In this document: positions 35,471 through 44,045 of the stretch, in pieces
Layout of the letters: every line of letters begins with the position of its first letter
How positions within the stretch are numbered: position 1 is the first letter of the stretch
Source of the DNA: Novipirellula herctigrandis
Lineage (GTDB): Bacteria > Planctomycetota > Planctomycetia > Pirellulales > Pirellulaceae
DNA length: 64,000 bases
Assembly: GCA_007859835.1 (NCBI GenBank)
Contig: SJPJ01000001.1
Span: forward strand, 4,879,078 to 4,943,077
Direction: 5' to 3'
Translations under genes and position numbers: made by a program
Notes under the pieces: generated by a model
Databases searched by the model: none
What the model was told of the DNA's origin: nothing
The model's input: only the letters and a program-made list of their open reading frames with translations

Positions 35471-37927
35471 GTGGCAAAACGCTCTAAACGCAATTCTTCT
35501 CGAAATTCGAGCTCCAAATCCAAGTCCAATGCTGGATCCAACGGATCCCTGTTTGACCAGGTGGATGACCACTTATTGACAGCAATTCCGCTGCGGCAAG
35601 CGGCCCAAGCTCGCTATTTGAACTATTCGCTCTCGGTGATTACCAGCCGAGCGCTTCCGGATGTCCGTGACGGATTGAAACCGGTACAAAGGCGAATTTT
35701 GTACACCATGAGTCAGCAGGGACTGACCGCGTCAGCAAAACACCGAAAATGTGCCAAGGTCGTCGGGGACGTGATGGGGAATTACCACCCACATGGCGAC
35801 AGTTCAATCTATGAAGCTTTGGTGCGGATGGCACAGCCGTTTTCGCTCCGCATGCCATTGATTGACGGCAGCGGGAACTTCGGTAGCGTCGACGGCGATA
35901 ACGCAGCGGCGATGCGGTACACCGAATGTCGGATGACACCGATCGCTAACGAGGTGTTGACCGACTTGGCTACTCGCACCGTTGCGTTCAAACCGAACTA
36001 TGACGGCAGCCGCGAAGAACCGGTTGTCTTGCCAAGTCGCGTCCCCAATTTGCTCGTCAATGGTGCGACCGGCATCGCGGTCGGAATGGCGACCAACATA
36101 CCGCCACACAATTTGAAAGAGGTTTGCCAGGCGCTTCTGAAACTACTGCGTGATCCCGAAATCAAGGATTACCAACTTGTTGCCAATGACGCCGTCCGTG
36201 GGCCGGACTTCCCCACCGGTGGCCAGATCATCAATACCAAGGACGAGCTCCGAGATATCTACAGCACTGGTCAAGGGACAGTGAAGTTGCGTGGAACGGC
36301 AACCCTAAAATCGAAGTCGCGAAGTAGCAACGTACTGAAAATCGATTCGATTCCGTACGGTGTAAACAAGTCGGCGCTCGTTGAACGAATTAACGAATTG
36401 GTTTACTCCGGCAAGTTTCCTTTGGTCATCGAAGCTCGAGATTTGTCGACCGATGAAATCCGCATCGACTTGGTGTTGAAGAAAGACGCGGACGAGAACA
36501 AGGTGCTCGCTTATCTTTACAAGCACACCGATTTTCAAAAGAACTTTAGCGTCAACTTGACCTGTTTGGTTCCGACGGAAAATCCCGAAGTGGGCCGGCC
36601 CGAACGATTGGGACTGAAAGAAGTGTTATGGCACTTTTTACACTTCCGCATGAGTGTGCTTACCAAGCGACTCGAAAATGAACTTGCGGGGCTAGAACGC
36701 CGCATACATATTCTCGAAGGTTTTGCGTTAATCTTTGACGCGCTAGACCAAATCATTGCGATCATTCGAAAATCGGATGGCAAAGCGGACGCAGCCCAAA
36801 AGATAATGAAACGGTTCCCAGCCGCTAAAGGTGGGCTCGATGAGGAACAAACCGATGCGATCCTTGAGCTGAAACTTTATCGGCTTGCTCGACTCGAAAT
36901 CAACATGATCCTCGATGAGCTTAAAGATAAGCGTAAACGAGCACGTGAGATTAAGAAACTTCTCAGTGATGATACAAAGGATTACATGGCCTCGGGTCGA
37001 TGGCAAATTATTCGCGGTGAGATCGAGTCGCTAATCAACGACTACAACAAAGATCCGCGAGCCAAACGGCAATCTTCTATCGAAACGATCGCAGAAGAAC
37101 CCGAGTACACGGCAGAAGACTTTATCGTTGCCGAAGATTGTCATGTCATGGTCACCAAAGATGGTTGGGTGAAACGGCAAAAGCAGATAGCCGACCCGGG
37201 CAAGAGCCGTGTGCGACAAGGCGACAAAGTTCTTTCGTGTGTCGCTGGCAACACAAGGGAAACGATCGGTTTGTTCTCTTCACTAGGCGTTTGTTACACC
37301 GTCCGAATGATCGACATACCGGCCTCCACCGGTTTCGGTGAGCCGATTCAAAAATTGTTTAAACTCAAAGATGGCGAGCGAATTGTTGCGGTAATGTCGT
37401 TTGACTCGCGAATCATCGGCGACATCCGCGAAGACCCAAAAAAGCCCGATTTGTGCCCCGAAACGCATGCGATGGCCGTCACATCCAACGGATTTGCTCT
37501 TCGCTTCGGGTTGGCAAGTTTCGTAGAACCATCCACACGAAACGGACGCAAATTCGCTCGTGTGAAAGCGGGTGCCGAAGTGATCGATGTCGCGCCGGTT
37601 CATGGTATGGAAGTGATCTTGGCAGTCACAGCGAATTGTCGCGCGATGATTTGTTCGGCCGAAGAAGTGAACTATCTATCAGGCGCTGGAAAAGGGGTAA
37701 CGCTGATTCGCTTGTCAGCGGATGACCGTGTGCTTGGATTCAAAGCGTCCACTGGCGATCGTGATTTGTTAACCGTTCAAACCAACCGTGGTGCAAAGAA
37801 AACGATTTCAACTGCTAAATACCGAGTCACCTCGCGAGGTGGACGCGGCAACGAGATACAAAAGAACGGAAAGATCGCCGAAATCATTACGGCGCCAATC
37901 GAAGCACCTGTAACCTTTGAAGAATAA
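35471..37927 (+). CDS. Type IIA DNA topoisomerase subunit A (GyrA/ParC)
   Basis: An 818-residue breakage-reunion subunit. The Ser-rich N-terminal tail is unusual. [30 protein letters not shown] is the start of the catalytic region, Tyr150 in [10 protein letters not shown] cuts DNA, and the quinolone-region residues are Ser111 and Glu115 ([20 protein letters not shown]; Glu is the ParC-type residue). The C-terminal beta-pinwheel has only a weak GyrA box (TSRGGRG near the end). Whether the enzyme is gyrase or topoisomerase IV cannot be settled from this. The B subunit starts six bases later. Confidence 0.92.
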   Translation: MAKRSKRNSSRNSSSKSKSNAGSNGSLFDQVDDHLLTAIPLRQAAQARYLNYSLSVITSRALPDVRDGLKPVQRRILYTMSQQGLTASAKHRKCAKVVGDVMGNYHPHGDSSIYEALVRMAQPFSLRMPLIDGSGNFGSVDGDNAAAMRYTECRMTPIANEVLTDLATRTVAFKPNYDGSREEPVVLPSRVPNLLVNGATGIAVGMATNIPPHNLKEVCQALLKLLRDPEIKDYQLVANDAVRGPDFPTGGQIINTKDELRDIYSTGQGTVKLRGTATLKSKSRSSNVLKIDSIPYGVNKSALVERINELVYSGKFPLVIEARDLSTDEIRIDLVLKKDADENKVLAYLYKHTDFQKNFSVNLTCLVPTENPEVGRPERLGLKEVLWHFLHFRMSVLTKRLENELAGLERRIHILEGFALIFDALDQIIAIIRKSDGKADAAQKIMKRFPAAKGGLDEEQTDAILELKLYRLARLEINMILDELKDKRKRAREIKKLLSDDTKDYMASGRWQIIRGEIESLINDYNKDPRAKRQSSIETIAEEPEYTAEDFIVAEDCHVMVTKDGWVKRQKQIADPGKSRVRQGDKVLSCVAGNTRETIGLFSSLGVCYTVRMIDIPASTGFGEPIQKLFKLKDGERIVAVMSFDSRIIGDIREDPKKPDLCPETHAMAVTSNGFALRFGLASFVEPSTRNGRKFARVKAGAEVIDVAPVHGMEVILAVTANCRAMICSAEEVNYLSGAGKGVTLIRLSADDRVLGFKASTGDRDLLTVQTNRGAKKTISTAKYRVTSRGGRGNEIQKNGKIAEIITAPIEAPVTFEE

Positions 37928-37933
37928 GCATTT

Positions 37934-39847
37934 ATGAGTACTGTTACGAAGTCGTATAGCGCTAAAGACATCACCGCGCTGGAAGGGCTTGATCCGGTTC
38001 GAAAGCGACCCGGTATGTACATCGGTGGCGTCGGGATGTCAGGGCTACACCACTTGATTTGGGAAATCGTCGACAATTCCGTTGACGAAGCGATGAACGG
38101 TCATGCGACCGAGATATCGGTAACGCTGCATAAAGATGGTACGAGTGTTTCCGTTTATGATAATGGTCGCGGTATCCCTGTTGACAGACACCCAAAAACA
38201 AAGAAACCAGCACTCGAAATGGTACTCACCGTACTTCATGCCGGTGGGAAATTTGACGGTGGAAACTACAAAACCGCTGGTGGACTTCACGGTGTCGGCG
38301 CGTCGGTGGTCAATGCTCTTTCGAAAGAATTGAGCGCAGTGGTGCGCCGCAACGGTTCCCAGTACCGGATGATGTTCGAACGAGGTAAAGCGAAGACGGG
38401 GCTGCAAAAATTGAAAGGGCCCGCCCGCGGCACAGGAACGACGATCACCTTTACGCCAGACCCAACGATATTTCCGAAAATCGATTTTGACAGTGCGACG
38501 ATTCGAGCTCGACTTGAAACGGTCAGCTTTCTGCATCGCGGCGTGAAGGTTACTTACATTGATGAAACCGCAAAGACAAAGGAAACGTTTCTGCACGAAC
38601 AGGGGATCGTTGACTTTTTGGCCAAGGTGCTAAAAGATCGCAAAGCACGGCCCATCCATGATACGCCTTTCATTTTGCGAAAGGATGACGATATTCGAAT
38701 GGAATTGACGCTGCAGTGGACCGAATCGACCGACGAACATGTCCGTAGCTACGTCAATGGTATTCCAACCGGCAGCGGCGGAACTCATGAAAGTGGACTT
38801 CGTAGCGGACTCAATAAAGCCGTTCGCAATTACATCGACACCCACAACCTGACACCACGCGGTGTCAAAATCACTCATGAAGATATTCGCGAAGGACTTG
38901 TCGCGATCATTTCAATCTTCATTGCCGAACCTCAATTCCAGGGCCAAACGAAGGACCGACTCAACAATCCAGAAGCTCAAGCATTAGTCGAGGCGTCGAC
39001 GCGTCCGGCTATGGAGCAGTGGATGAACAATAACCGATCGGTTGCCGATATGGTGATTGCCAGAATCATTGCTGCGGCGCGGGCACGAGCCGCATCGCGA
39101 GCCGCATCGGATGCGGTATCTCGAAAAGGGGGCGCTAAGCGAACAATGCTGCCGGGCAAACTGAGTGATTGTTTGGCCAGCGGAAAGTCAGAATCGGAAC
39201 TGTTTATCGTCGAAGGTGACTCGGCGGGCGGTAGTGCAAAACAGGGTCGTAACCGGAATTACCAAGCGATCTTGCCGCTGCGTGGAAAGGTCCTCAATAC
39301 CGAAAACGCGACGCTCAAAAAGCTCACGGAGAACAAAGAAATTCAGGACATGATCGCGTCACTTGGCTGTGGGATCGGTCCCAATATTAACCTCGCTTCG
39401 TTGCGTTACAAAAAAATTATCTTGCTTGCTGATGCGGATTCGGATGGACATCACATCACGACGTTGCTGTTGACGTTCTTTTACCGCCACATGCCCGCAT
39501 TGATAGCGGAAGGGAACTTGTTTATCGCCGTTCCTCCGCTGTACCGAATCGATATTGGCAAGCAAACCTATTGGGCGAATGACGAAGAGCACCGCGAGCA
39601 AATTCTCGAAGAACATGCGGGCCGAGCGAATCCTGAGATTACGCGATTTAAAGGTCTCGGTGAGATGATGCCCAAAGTCCTTTGGGAAACGACGCTCAAT
39701 CCACAAACGCGGCGACTTTTGAAAGTCGAAGTGGACGATCACTTGGAAACCGATCGGGTGATTAGCGATTTGATGGGCCGCGACGCCTCAGCTAGGTTCC
39801 GATTCATCATGGAAAGAGCCGAAGACGCCGAAGAGATCGACGTCTAA
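37934..39847 (+). CDS. Type IIA DNA topoisomerase subunit B (GyrB/ParE)
   Basis: A 637-residue ATPase subunit. The GHKL nucleotide site has Glu44 and Asn48 in EIVDNSVDEA, DNGRGIPVD and the lid GGLHGVGASVVNALS. The TOPRIM domain has VEGDSAGGSA (Glu near residue 427) and ADADSDGHHITTLLLTFF, in which Ser replaces the Val of the more common DADVDG and two His follow. The length lacks the E. coli-type insert. It makes a two-gene operon with the A subunit, in the A-then-B order, the reverse of most gyrBA operons. Confidence 0.92.
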   Translation: MSTVTKSYSAKDITALEGLDPVRKRPGMYIGGVGMSGLHHLIWEIVDNSVDEAMNGHATEISVTLHKDGTSVSVYDNGRGIPVDRHPKTKKPALEMVLTVLHAGGKFDGGNYKTAGGLHGVGASVVNALSKELSAVVRRNGSQYRMMFERGKAKTGLQKLKGPARGTGTTITFTPDPTIFPKIDFDSATIRARLETVSFLHRGVKVTYIDETAKTKETFLHEQGIVDFLAKVLKDRKARPIHDTPFILRKDDDIRMELTLQWTESTDEHVRSYVNGIPTGSGGTHESGLRSGLNKAVRNYIDTHNLTPRGVKITHEDIREGLVAIISIFIAEPQFQGQTKDRLNNPEAQALVEASTRPAMEQWMNNNRSVADMVIARIIAAARARAASRAASDAVSRKGGAKRTMLPGKLSDCLASGKSESELFIVEGDSAGGSAKQGRNRNYQAILPLRGKVLNTENATLKKLTENKEIQDMIASLGCGIGPNINLASLRYKKIILLADADSDGHHITTLLLTFFYRHMPALIAEGNLFIAVPPLYRIDIGKQTYWANDEEHREQILEEHAGRANPEITRFKGLGEMMPKVLWETTLNPQTRRLLKVEVDDHLETDRVISDLMGRDASARFRFIMERAEDAEEIDV

Positions 39848-39902
39848 TAGTAGTTGGTGTTCAGGCTTTAGCCGCGCAAAACGTCGGACAGTTCGAAGTA
39901 CA

Positions 39903-40709
39903 TCATCCCGTATTCATTCCCATTTGGACTCCGTCAGACGCATAGATGGTACGGCCACCGTCGACGGGTAAACACACGCCAGTGACGAAGTCATTTTCAC
40001 AAAGAAATAGCACGGCGTGAGCAATGCTCTCCGGTGTGCCGACTCGGCCGAGTAACATGGTTTCGGCCAAGCGACGTTGGTCGAGTTCGCTCATATCCTC
40101 GGAAAGTAAAACGGGGCCCGGCTGTATGCAATTGACTCGCACTCGCGGGTTACGCGTTCCTAATTCGACGGCCAACGATCGTGTCATCGCTTCAATGGCC
40201 CCTTTGCTCGGAAAGTAGGCGGCGTGATCAAGGTAGGGACGTGCGGTCGCCCAATCGCCAATGTTGACGATCGAACCGCCCGATGGCTGATCGACCATTC
40301 GCAGTCCCGCTGCTTTTGCACAAAGAAAAGATCCGAGTGAATTGATCTCGAAATAACGACGGACTTCATCCGCGGTGACTGCTTCGAGTTTGGTGGGATG
40401 CCAGATCGCGGCCGAGTTGACCAGAACATCGATTCGACCGAAATGGCCAGCGGTTTCATCGACGATTTTTTCGGCCGTGCCGTCTTCGCCAAGTGCCCCT
40501 TGGGTGATAATCACGTCGACCCCATATTCGGTTCGCATCTGTGCCGCAGCTTGTTCCGCCTTTTCAATGCTGGTGTTGGCATGGAGTGCGATGCGGCATC
40601 GTTGCCGTGCCAACCAACTAGCGATCGTTTGACCGACTCGCGGCGAACCGCTGCCGGTAATCAATGCAACGGGCGAATCGGTGTTGAATATTTCTTGAAG
40701 CCGTTGCAT
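39903..40709 (-). CDS. Short-chain dehydrogenase/reductase, pteridine reductase-like
   Basis: A 268-residue NAD(P)-dependent SDR. The cofactor motif ALITGSGSPRVGQTIA has RVG in place of the usual GIG, as in PTR1/FolM-like reductases, and LVNSAAIW, the catalytic Ser region GSIVNIGDWATARP, and YFPSKGAIEAMTRSLA (Tyr and Lys) follow. Pteridine reductase is a guess from the first motif; other substrates are possible. It is convergent with the topoisomerase B gene. Confidence 0.85.
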   Translation of the reverse strand: MQRLQEIFNTDSPVALITGSGSPRVGQTIASWLARQRCRIALHANTSIEKAEQAAAQMRTEYGVDVIITQGALGEDGTAEKIVDETAGHFGRIDVLVNSAAIWHPTKLEAVTADEVRRYFEINSLGSFLCAKAAGLRMVDQPSGGSIVNIGDWATARPYLDHAAYFPSKGAIEAMTRSLAVELGTRNPRVRVNCIQPGPVLLSEDMSELDQRRLAETMLLGRVGTPESIAHAVLFLCENDFVTGVCLPVDGGRTIYASDGVQMGMNTG

Positions 40710-40726
40710 CGAAGATTCACTTGTCT

Positions 40727-41761
40727 TTACGTCACGAAATGGGAATGGTTGTCTCGCAGTACTCGAAGATGATTTCGGTCAAGTATCATAAACGGATCAG
40801 CGAGTGGTTGCCAATTTTCACCACGTTGGATGATGCGCGTCTCGTCAATCGGCCCGAGTCGATCCGCTGCGAGTGCTAGGTAGGGTATGCGATTAGGCAA
40901 GATGTCCATCAATCGAGCCATCGTGGCATCGACCGCGGTCAAGTTTGTCCCTACAAGAACCAAACCCATCGGCTTTGGCGTCCCTAAAATAGGACCATCG
41001 CCTTCCATGCAGTCAATTCCGTCGACAATCGTAATTCGCCGGCCAACCGAAGCATTGATATCGAAAACCGTTTCGGGGATGCCATTGTAATGAAGGACAT
41101 TCTTGGGCCATCCGTATTTGATACCTGGAATGACTCCATACATGTTCTTCATTGCGCCGGTCATACCCATCCAATGATGCGTTTTCATCTTTGGCATGCT
41201 GACGACCAAATCAGCTTCGATCACCGCACGCGGAAAATAGAAACTGCTGAGCCTGCAGGCTTTCCCTACATTTTTTACGGCGCGTATCTCTTGGTAATTC
41301 AGATCCTCAAAGGACATCCGCACGTCGCCGAGTGCTTCCATCACGCCTGATTCGATCAACGCTTGTTCGGTATCTCGAACGTGGCCGGGTCCTTCGCCAA
41401 CGGTGACTTCCGCATTCCACTCGCGAAACACTTCCACGGCCGCTTGGATCATGGTTGGATGTGTAGTCATGTGCGGCGACAATCGTGAAGGCTCCACCAA
41501 ATTTGGTTTTAGAAGTACACGCTTGCCACGGATCGTCTCGGGATCGAATTCGCACGCCAGCAGTCCATCGCGAATGGTGCGGACCAACTCGCCGCCGTAT
41601 TTTTGGTTCTTCGCGATGAAGACTTCGCTGTTTGGCTTGGACCGATGATGCCAATAGGCCGCTCCAGCGATCACGGCTGCGGTTGCCGCGCCGGTGATCA
41701 GGAAACCTCGTCGGTCTTGTTGGTTAGAATTCAGGTTTGGATTGGAAGATGGCTCGCTCAT
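40727..41761 (-). CDS. Tat-exported DUF362-family protein
   Basis: About 344 residues from the ATG at 41761, which overlaps the upstream gene's stop (ATGA). An N-terminal DRRGFLITGAATAAVIAG is a twin-arginine signal. The body has KPNLVEPSRLSPHMTTHPTMIQA, the central EADLVVSMPKMKTHHWMGMTGAMKNMYG and TIVDGIDCMEGDGPILGTPKPMG motifs typical of DUF362, whose members are often found with iron-sulfur proteins. No 4Fe-4S Cys cluster is seen here. It is paired with a toroid-fold protein. Confidence 0.87.
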   Translation of the reverse strand: MSEPSSNPNLNSNQQDRRGFLITGAATAAVIAGAAYWHHRSKPNSEVFIAKNQKYGGELVRTIRDGLLACEFDPETIRGKRVLLKPNLVEPSRLSPHMTTHPTMIQAAVEVFREWNAEVTVGEGPGHVRDTEQALIESGVMEALGDVRMSFEDLNYQEIRAVKNVGKACRLSSFYFPRAVIEADLVVSMPKMKTHHWMGMTGAMKNMYGVIPGIKYGWPKNVLHYNGIPETVFDINASVGRRITIVDGIDCMEGDGPILGTPKPMGLVLVGTNLTAVDATMARLMDILPNRIPYLALAADRLGPIDETRIIQRGENWQPLADPFMILDRNHLRVLRDNHSHFVT

Positions 41762-42741
41762 GATTTCACGCCACTTGCCAAGCCGAAAAATGAATCTGGC
41801 TCGACCGCCAACAAAGGTGACTGTTGCATGCGGGCAGCCAACATCAACAGATTTTGCCGATAGGGATTTACCTCGATCGTTCTTAATCGATTGATGGCGG
41901 CGCGTAGCGGCCAATCTAATTCGAGGTCGAATGGCGTCACGTTGTTCCAGCGGGATGAAACGAGGGCATGGATCGTCCACGCCAACGAGATCGCCGCCAT
42001 CGGGCGATTCAGTTCGTTTTCCAAATAGCGAATCGTCGCATCGAACGATTCCGGGATCGGAGTGACGCGGTGAACCGCAACGATGCACATGGCACTTGGC
42101 AGAACATGCGGCCGAAGTTTGTTACCCAGTACAAACGTGTTGCCATAATTCGCACCGCCAGTGGGCAATTGCCGATCCGAGAGCAACTTGAATGCCTCGA
42201 TCGCTCGCGGATGGTCCGCCGCACCACAATGACGCATCGCCATTAGCGCCATCGCAGTCGGTTCGATCCACGAATGCGTTCCTTCAACCCAAGGCCATCC
42301 GACCAATTGAGTGTCGTGACCAAAAGTATCCCCACCAAGAACCTTCTCGCCGCGAATCTGAAACAGAAAATCGAGACCTCGTCGGTAGGAATCACGACAC
42401 CAGGGGTTGGCCAATTCGGGCCAATGAAGCTCGAATTGACGCCAAGCGATGCACGCCAGTGATGTCGTCCAAAACGGCCCCTCGGTATTGAGGCCCACAG
42501 AGACGGATCCATCGCGGTTTTGGGCTTGCTGCATATAATGGCAAAGCGTCGATGCAGTCTCGCTCAAGTCGTACGCACAGGCCGTGATGGCCGCCAACGC
42601 GACCGGCTCGGCCATCGGGGATTCACCCGGGGCGTATCCGCCGATCGGTTCAGCCGCGAGCCTCTTTTTTTGCTCAACGAGCCAATCAGAGAGATTCACA
42701 TCCATGAGTTGCGTTGACGTCTGTTTTGATGGTAAATCCAT
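41758..42741 (-). CDS. Prenyltransferase/squalene cyclase-like alpha-alpha toroid protein
   Basis: About 327 residues (start ATG at 42741; a TTG at 42792 would add 17). Repeated helical units such as TASTLCHYMQQAQNRDGSVS, FWTTSLACIAWRQF and WIEPTAMALMAMRHCG are like the prenyltransferase/squalene-oxidase repeat. The DxDD cyclisation motif is not seen, so it may be a structural or sugar-binding relative. It overlaps the DUF362 gene by 4 bp, so the two products probably work together. Confidence 0.75.
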   Translation of the reverse strand: MDLPSKQTSTQLMDVNLSDWLVEQKKRLAAEPIGGYAPGESPMAEPVALAAITACAYDLSETASTLCHYMQQAQNRDGSVSVGLNTEGPFWTTSLACIAWRQFELHWPELANPWCRDSYRRGLDFLFQIRGEKVLGGDTFGHDTQLVGWPWVEGTHSWIEPTAMALMAMRHCGAADHPRAIEAFKLLSDRQLPTGGANYGNTFVLGNKLRPHVLPSAMCIVAVHRVTPIPESFDATIRYLENELNRPMAAISLAWTIHALVSSRWNNVTPFDLELDWPLRAAINRLRTIEVNPYRQNLLMLAARMQQSPLLAVEPDSFFGLASGVKS

Positions 42742-42924
42742 ATGCACGATCCAATCCACAGGGGACGACGTATAGTACGTTTTGTAGTGCAATGGAGGGT
42801 TGCGGTGGCCTAGCCGTGTGACCGCATCTCCGCCATGGTACGTTTTGTCCAGTTTTGTGGCAAGACAAAGTTACCCGTTAGCTTTGCTTTAAAAACCGGT
42901 GCTTTGCGTCGAAGAATTTGTGAA

Positions 42925-44031
42925 ATGAAATCAATCTTGAATCTTGTATCGAAAATCACGGCGTCCGCCCTCATCGCGGCCGTGTTCGTGGCTGTCTTCG
43001 CGTCGGCAGTGCTGGGGGAGCAATGCGGTGTCGCAGCTCAAGAATTGGAACTTGGCGAGGTTCTAGACGAGGTCCATGATGAGGGCCTAGACGAGGAACT
43101 TGACGAGGAACTTGACGAGGGTCTAGACGAGGGCCTTGATGTGGACCGCTACAACGCAGCCGTCGAAAATTACCAATCGGGTGATTTCCTTGAAGCCGCT
43201 CAGCAATTCGAACGGCTCGTTGGTGCCGATTCAAGCGAAATCGCCGCGCGAGCCCGCTTCAATCTTGGCAGTTGCCACTATCAGCATGCTGTCGCCCAAA
43301 CGGACCAGGACCCCAAATCGGCAATCGCAAATCTACTCAAAGCAATTGGTCGATACCGTGAAGTTCTGGCAATCGCACCCGACGACCAAGATGCCCGAGC
43401 CAATATTGAATTGGCGATGCAATTGCTAAATCAGCAACAGCAAGAACAGCAACAAGAGAATTCCCAACAGGATCAACAGCAGCAATCCGAAGAATCTGAG
43501 TCATCAGAATCCGAGCCCTCATCTTCGCAAGACGGCGAATCACAACAACAACAGGACGAATCCCAGCAGGACGATTCTCAGCAAAGTGAATCTAACGAAA
43601 ACAATTCACAACAAGATTCGGGGGAAAGCGATTCGGAATCGGATTCGGAATCGTCACAGCAAGATCAAGAGTCTTCGGAGTCCAATGATTCCGAGGCTAG
43701 TGAGTCTGGGGCCAAAGAGGATGATTCAAAGCAAGCGGGTTCACAACAACAAAGACAATCGGAAACGGATCCGCCGGAATCCGACTCGCAACCGTCTTCG
43801 TCCGAATCACCTTCGAATGCCGAAGGAGAGCTCTCCGCCGCCAACCCACAGAACCAACAACAAACCCAATCGGGTGACTCCGAGGACCGTGAACCTGTTG
43901 TTATCGGTCAAATGACCGAGGTGGAAGCGAACAAGATGCTGCAAGCGATTCGTGACCGAGAATTGCTACGCGAACTTCGCCGCGAACAGATGCAGCGCAG
44001 GCGTCATATTCCTGTCGACAAGGACTGGTAA
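42925..44031 (+). CDS. BatC-like exported TPR protein with low-complexity domains
   Basis: About 368 residues. A signal peptide (ILNLVSKITASALIAAVFVAVFASAVLG) is followed by acidic repeats LDEELDEELDEGLDEGLD, a TPR unit (YNAAVENYQSGDFLEAAQQFERLV ... FNLGSCHYQHAV ... KAIGRYREVLAIAPDDQDARANIELAMQLL), a Gln/Ser/Glu/Asp-rich region of about 170 residues, and a basic end (LLRELRREQMQRRRHIPVDKDW). This is the BatC layout of Bat operons. BatD follows 14 bp later. The usual moxR, DUF58, batA and batB are not upstream; a divergent gene is. Confidence 0.78.
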   Translation: MKSILNLVSKITASALIAAVFVAVFASAVLGEQCGVAAQELELGEVLDEVHDEGLDEELDEELDEGLDEGLDVDRYNAAVENYQSGDFLEAAQQFERLVGADSSEIAARARFNLGSCHYQHAVAQTDQDPKSAIANLLKAIGRYREVLAIAPDDQDARANIELAMQLLNQQQQEQQQENSQQDQQQQSEESESSESEPSSSQDGESQQQQDESQQDDSQQSESNENNSQQDSGESDSESDSESSQQDQESSESNDSEASESGAKEDDSKQAGSQQQRQSETDPPESDSQPSSSESPSNAEGELSAANPQNQQQTQSGDSEDREPVVIGQMTEVEANKMLQAIRDRELLRELRREQMQRRRHIPVDKDW

Positions 44032-44045
44032 TCAAGCAAGTATCA

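Noticed and set aside
43586-43915. Plus-strand 109-codon Lys/Arg-rich frame
   Set aside because: It is an alternative frame of the Gln/Ser/Glu region of batC.
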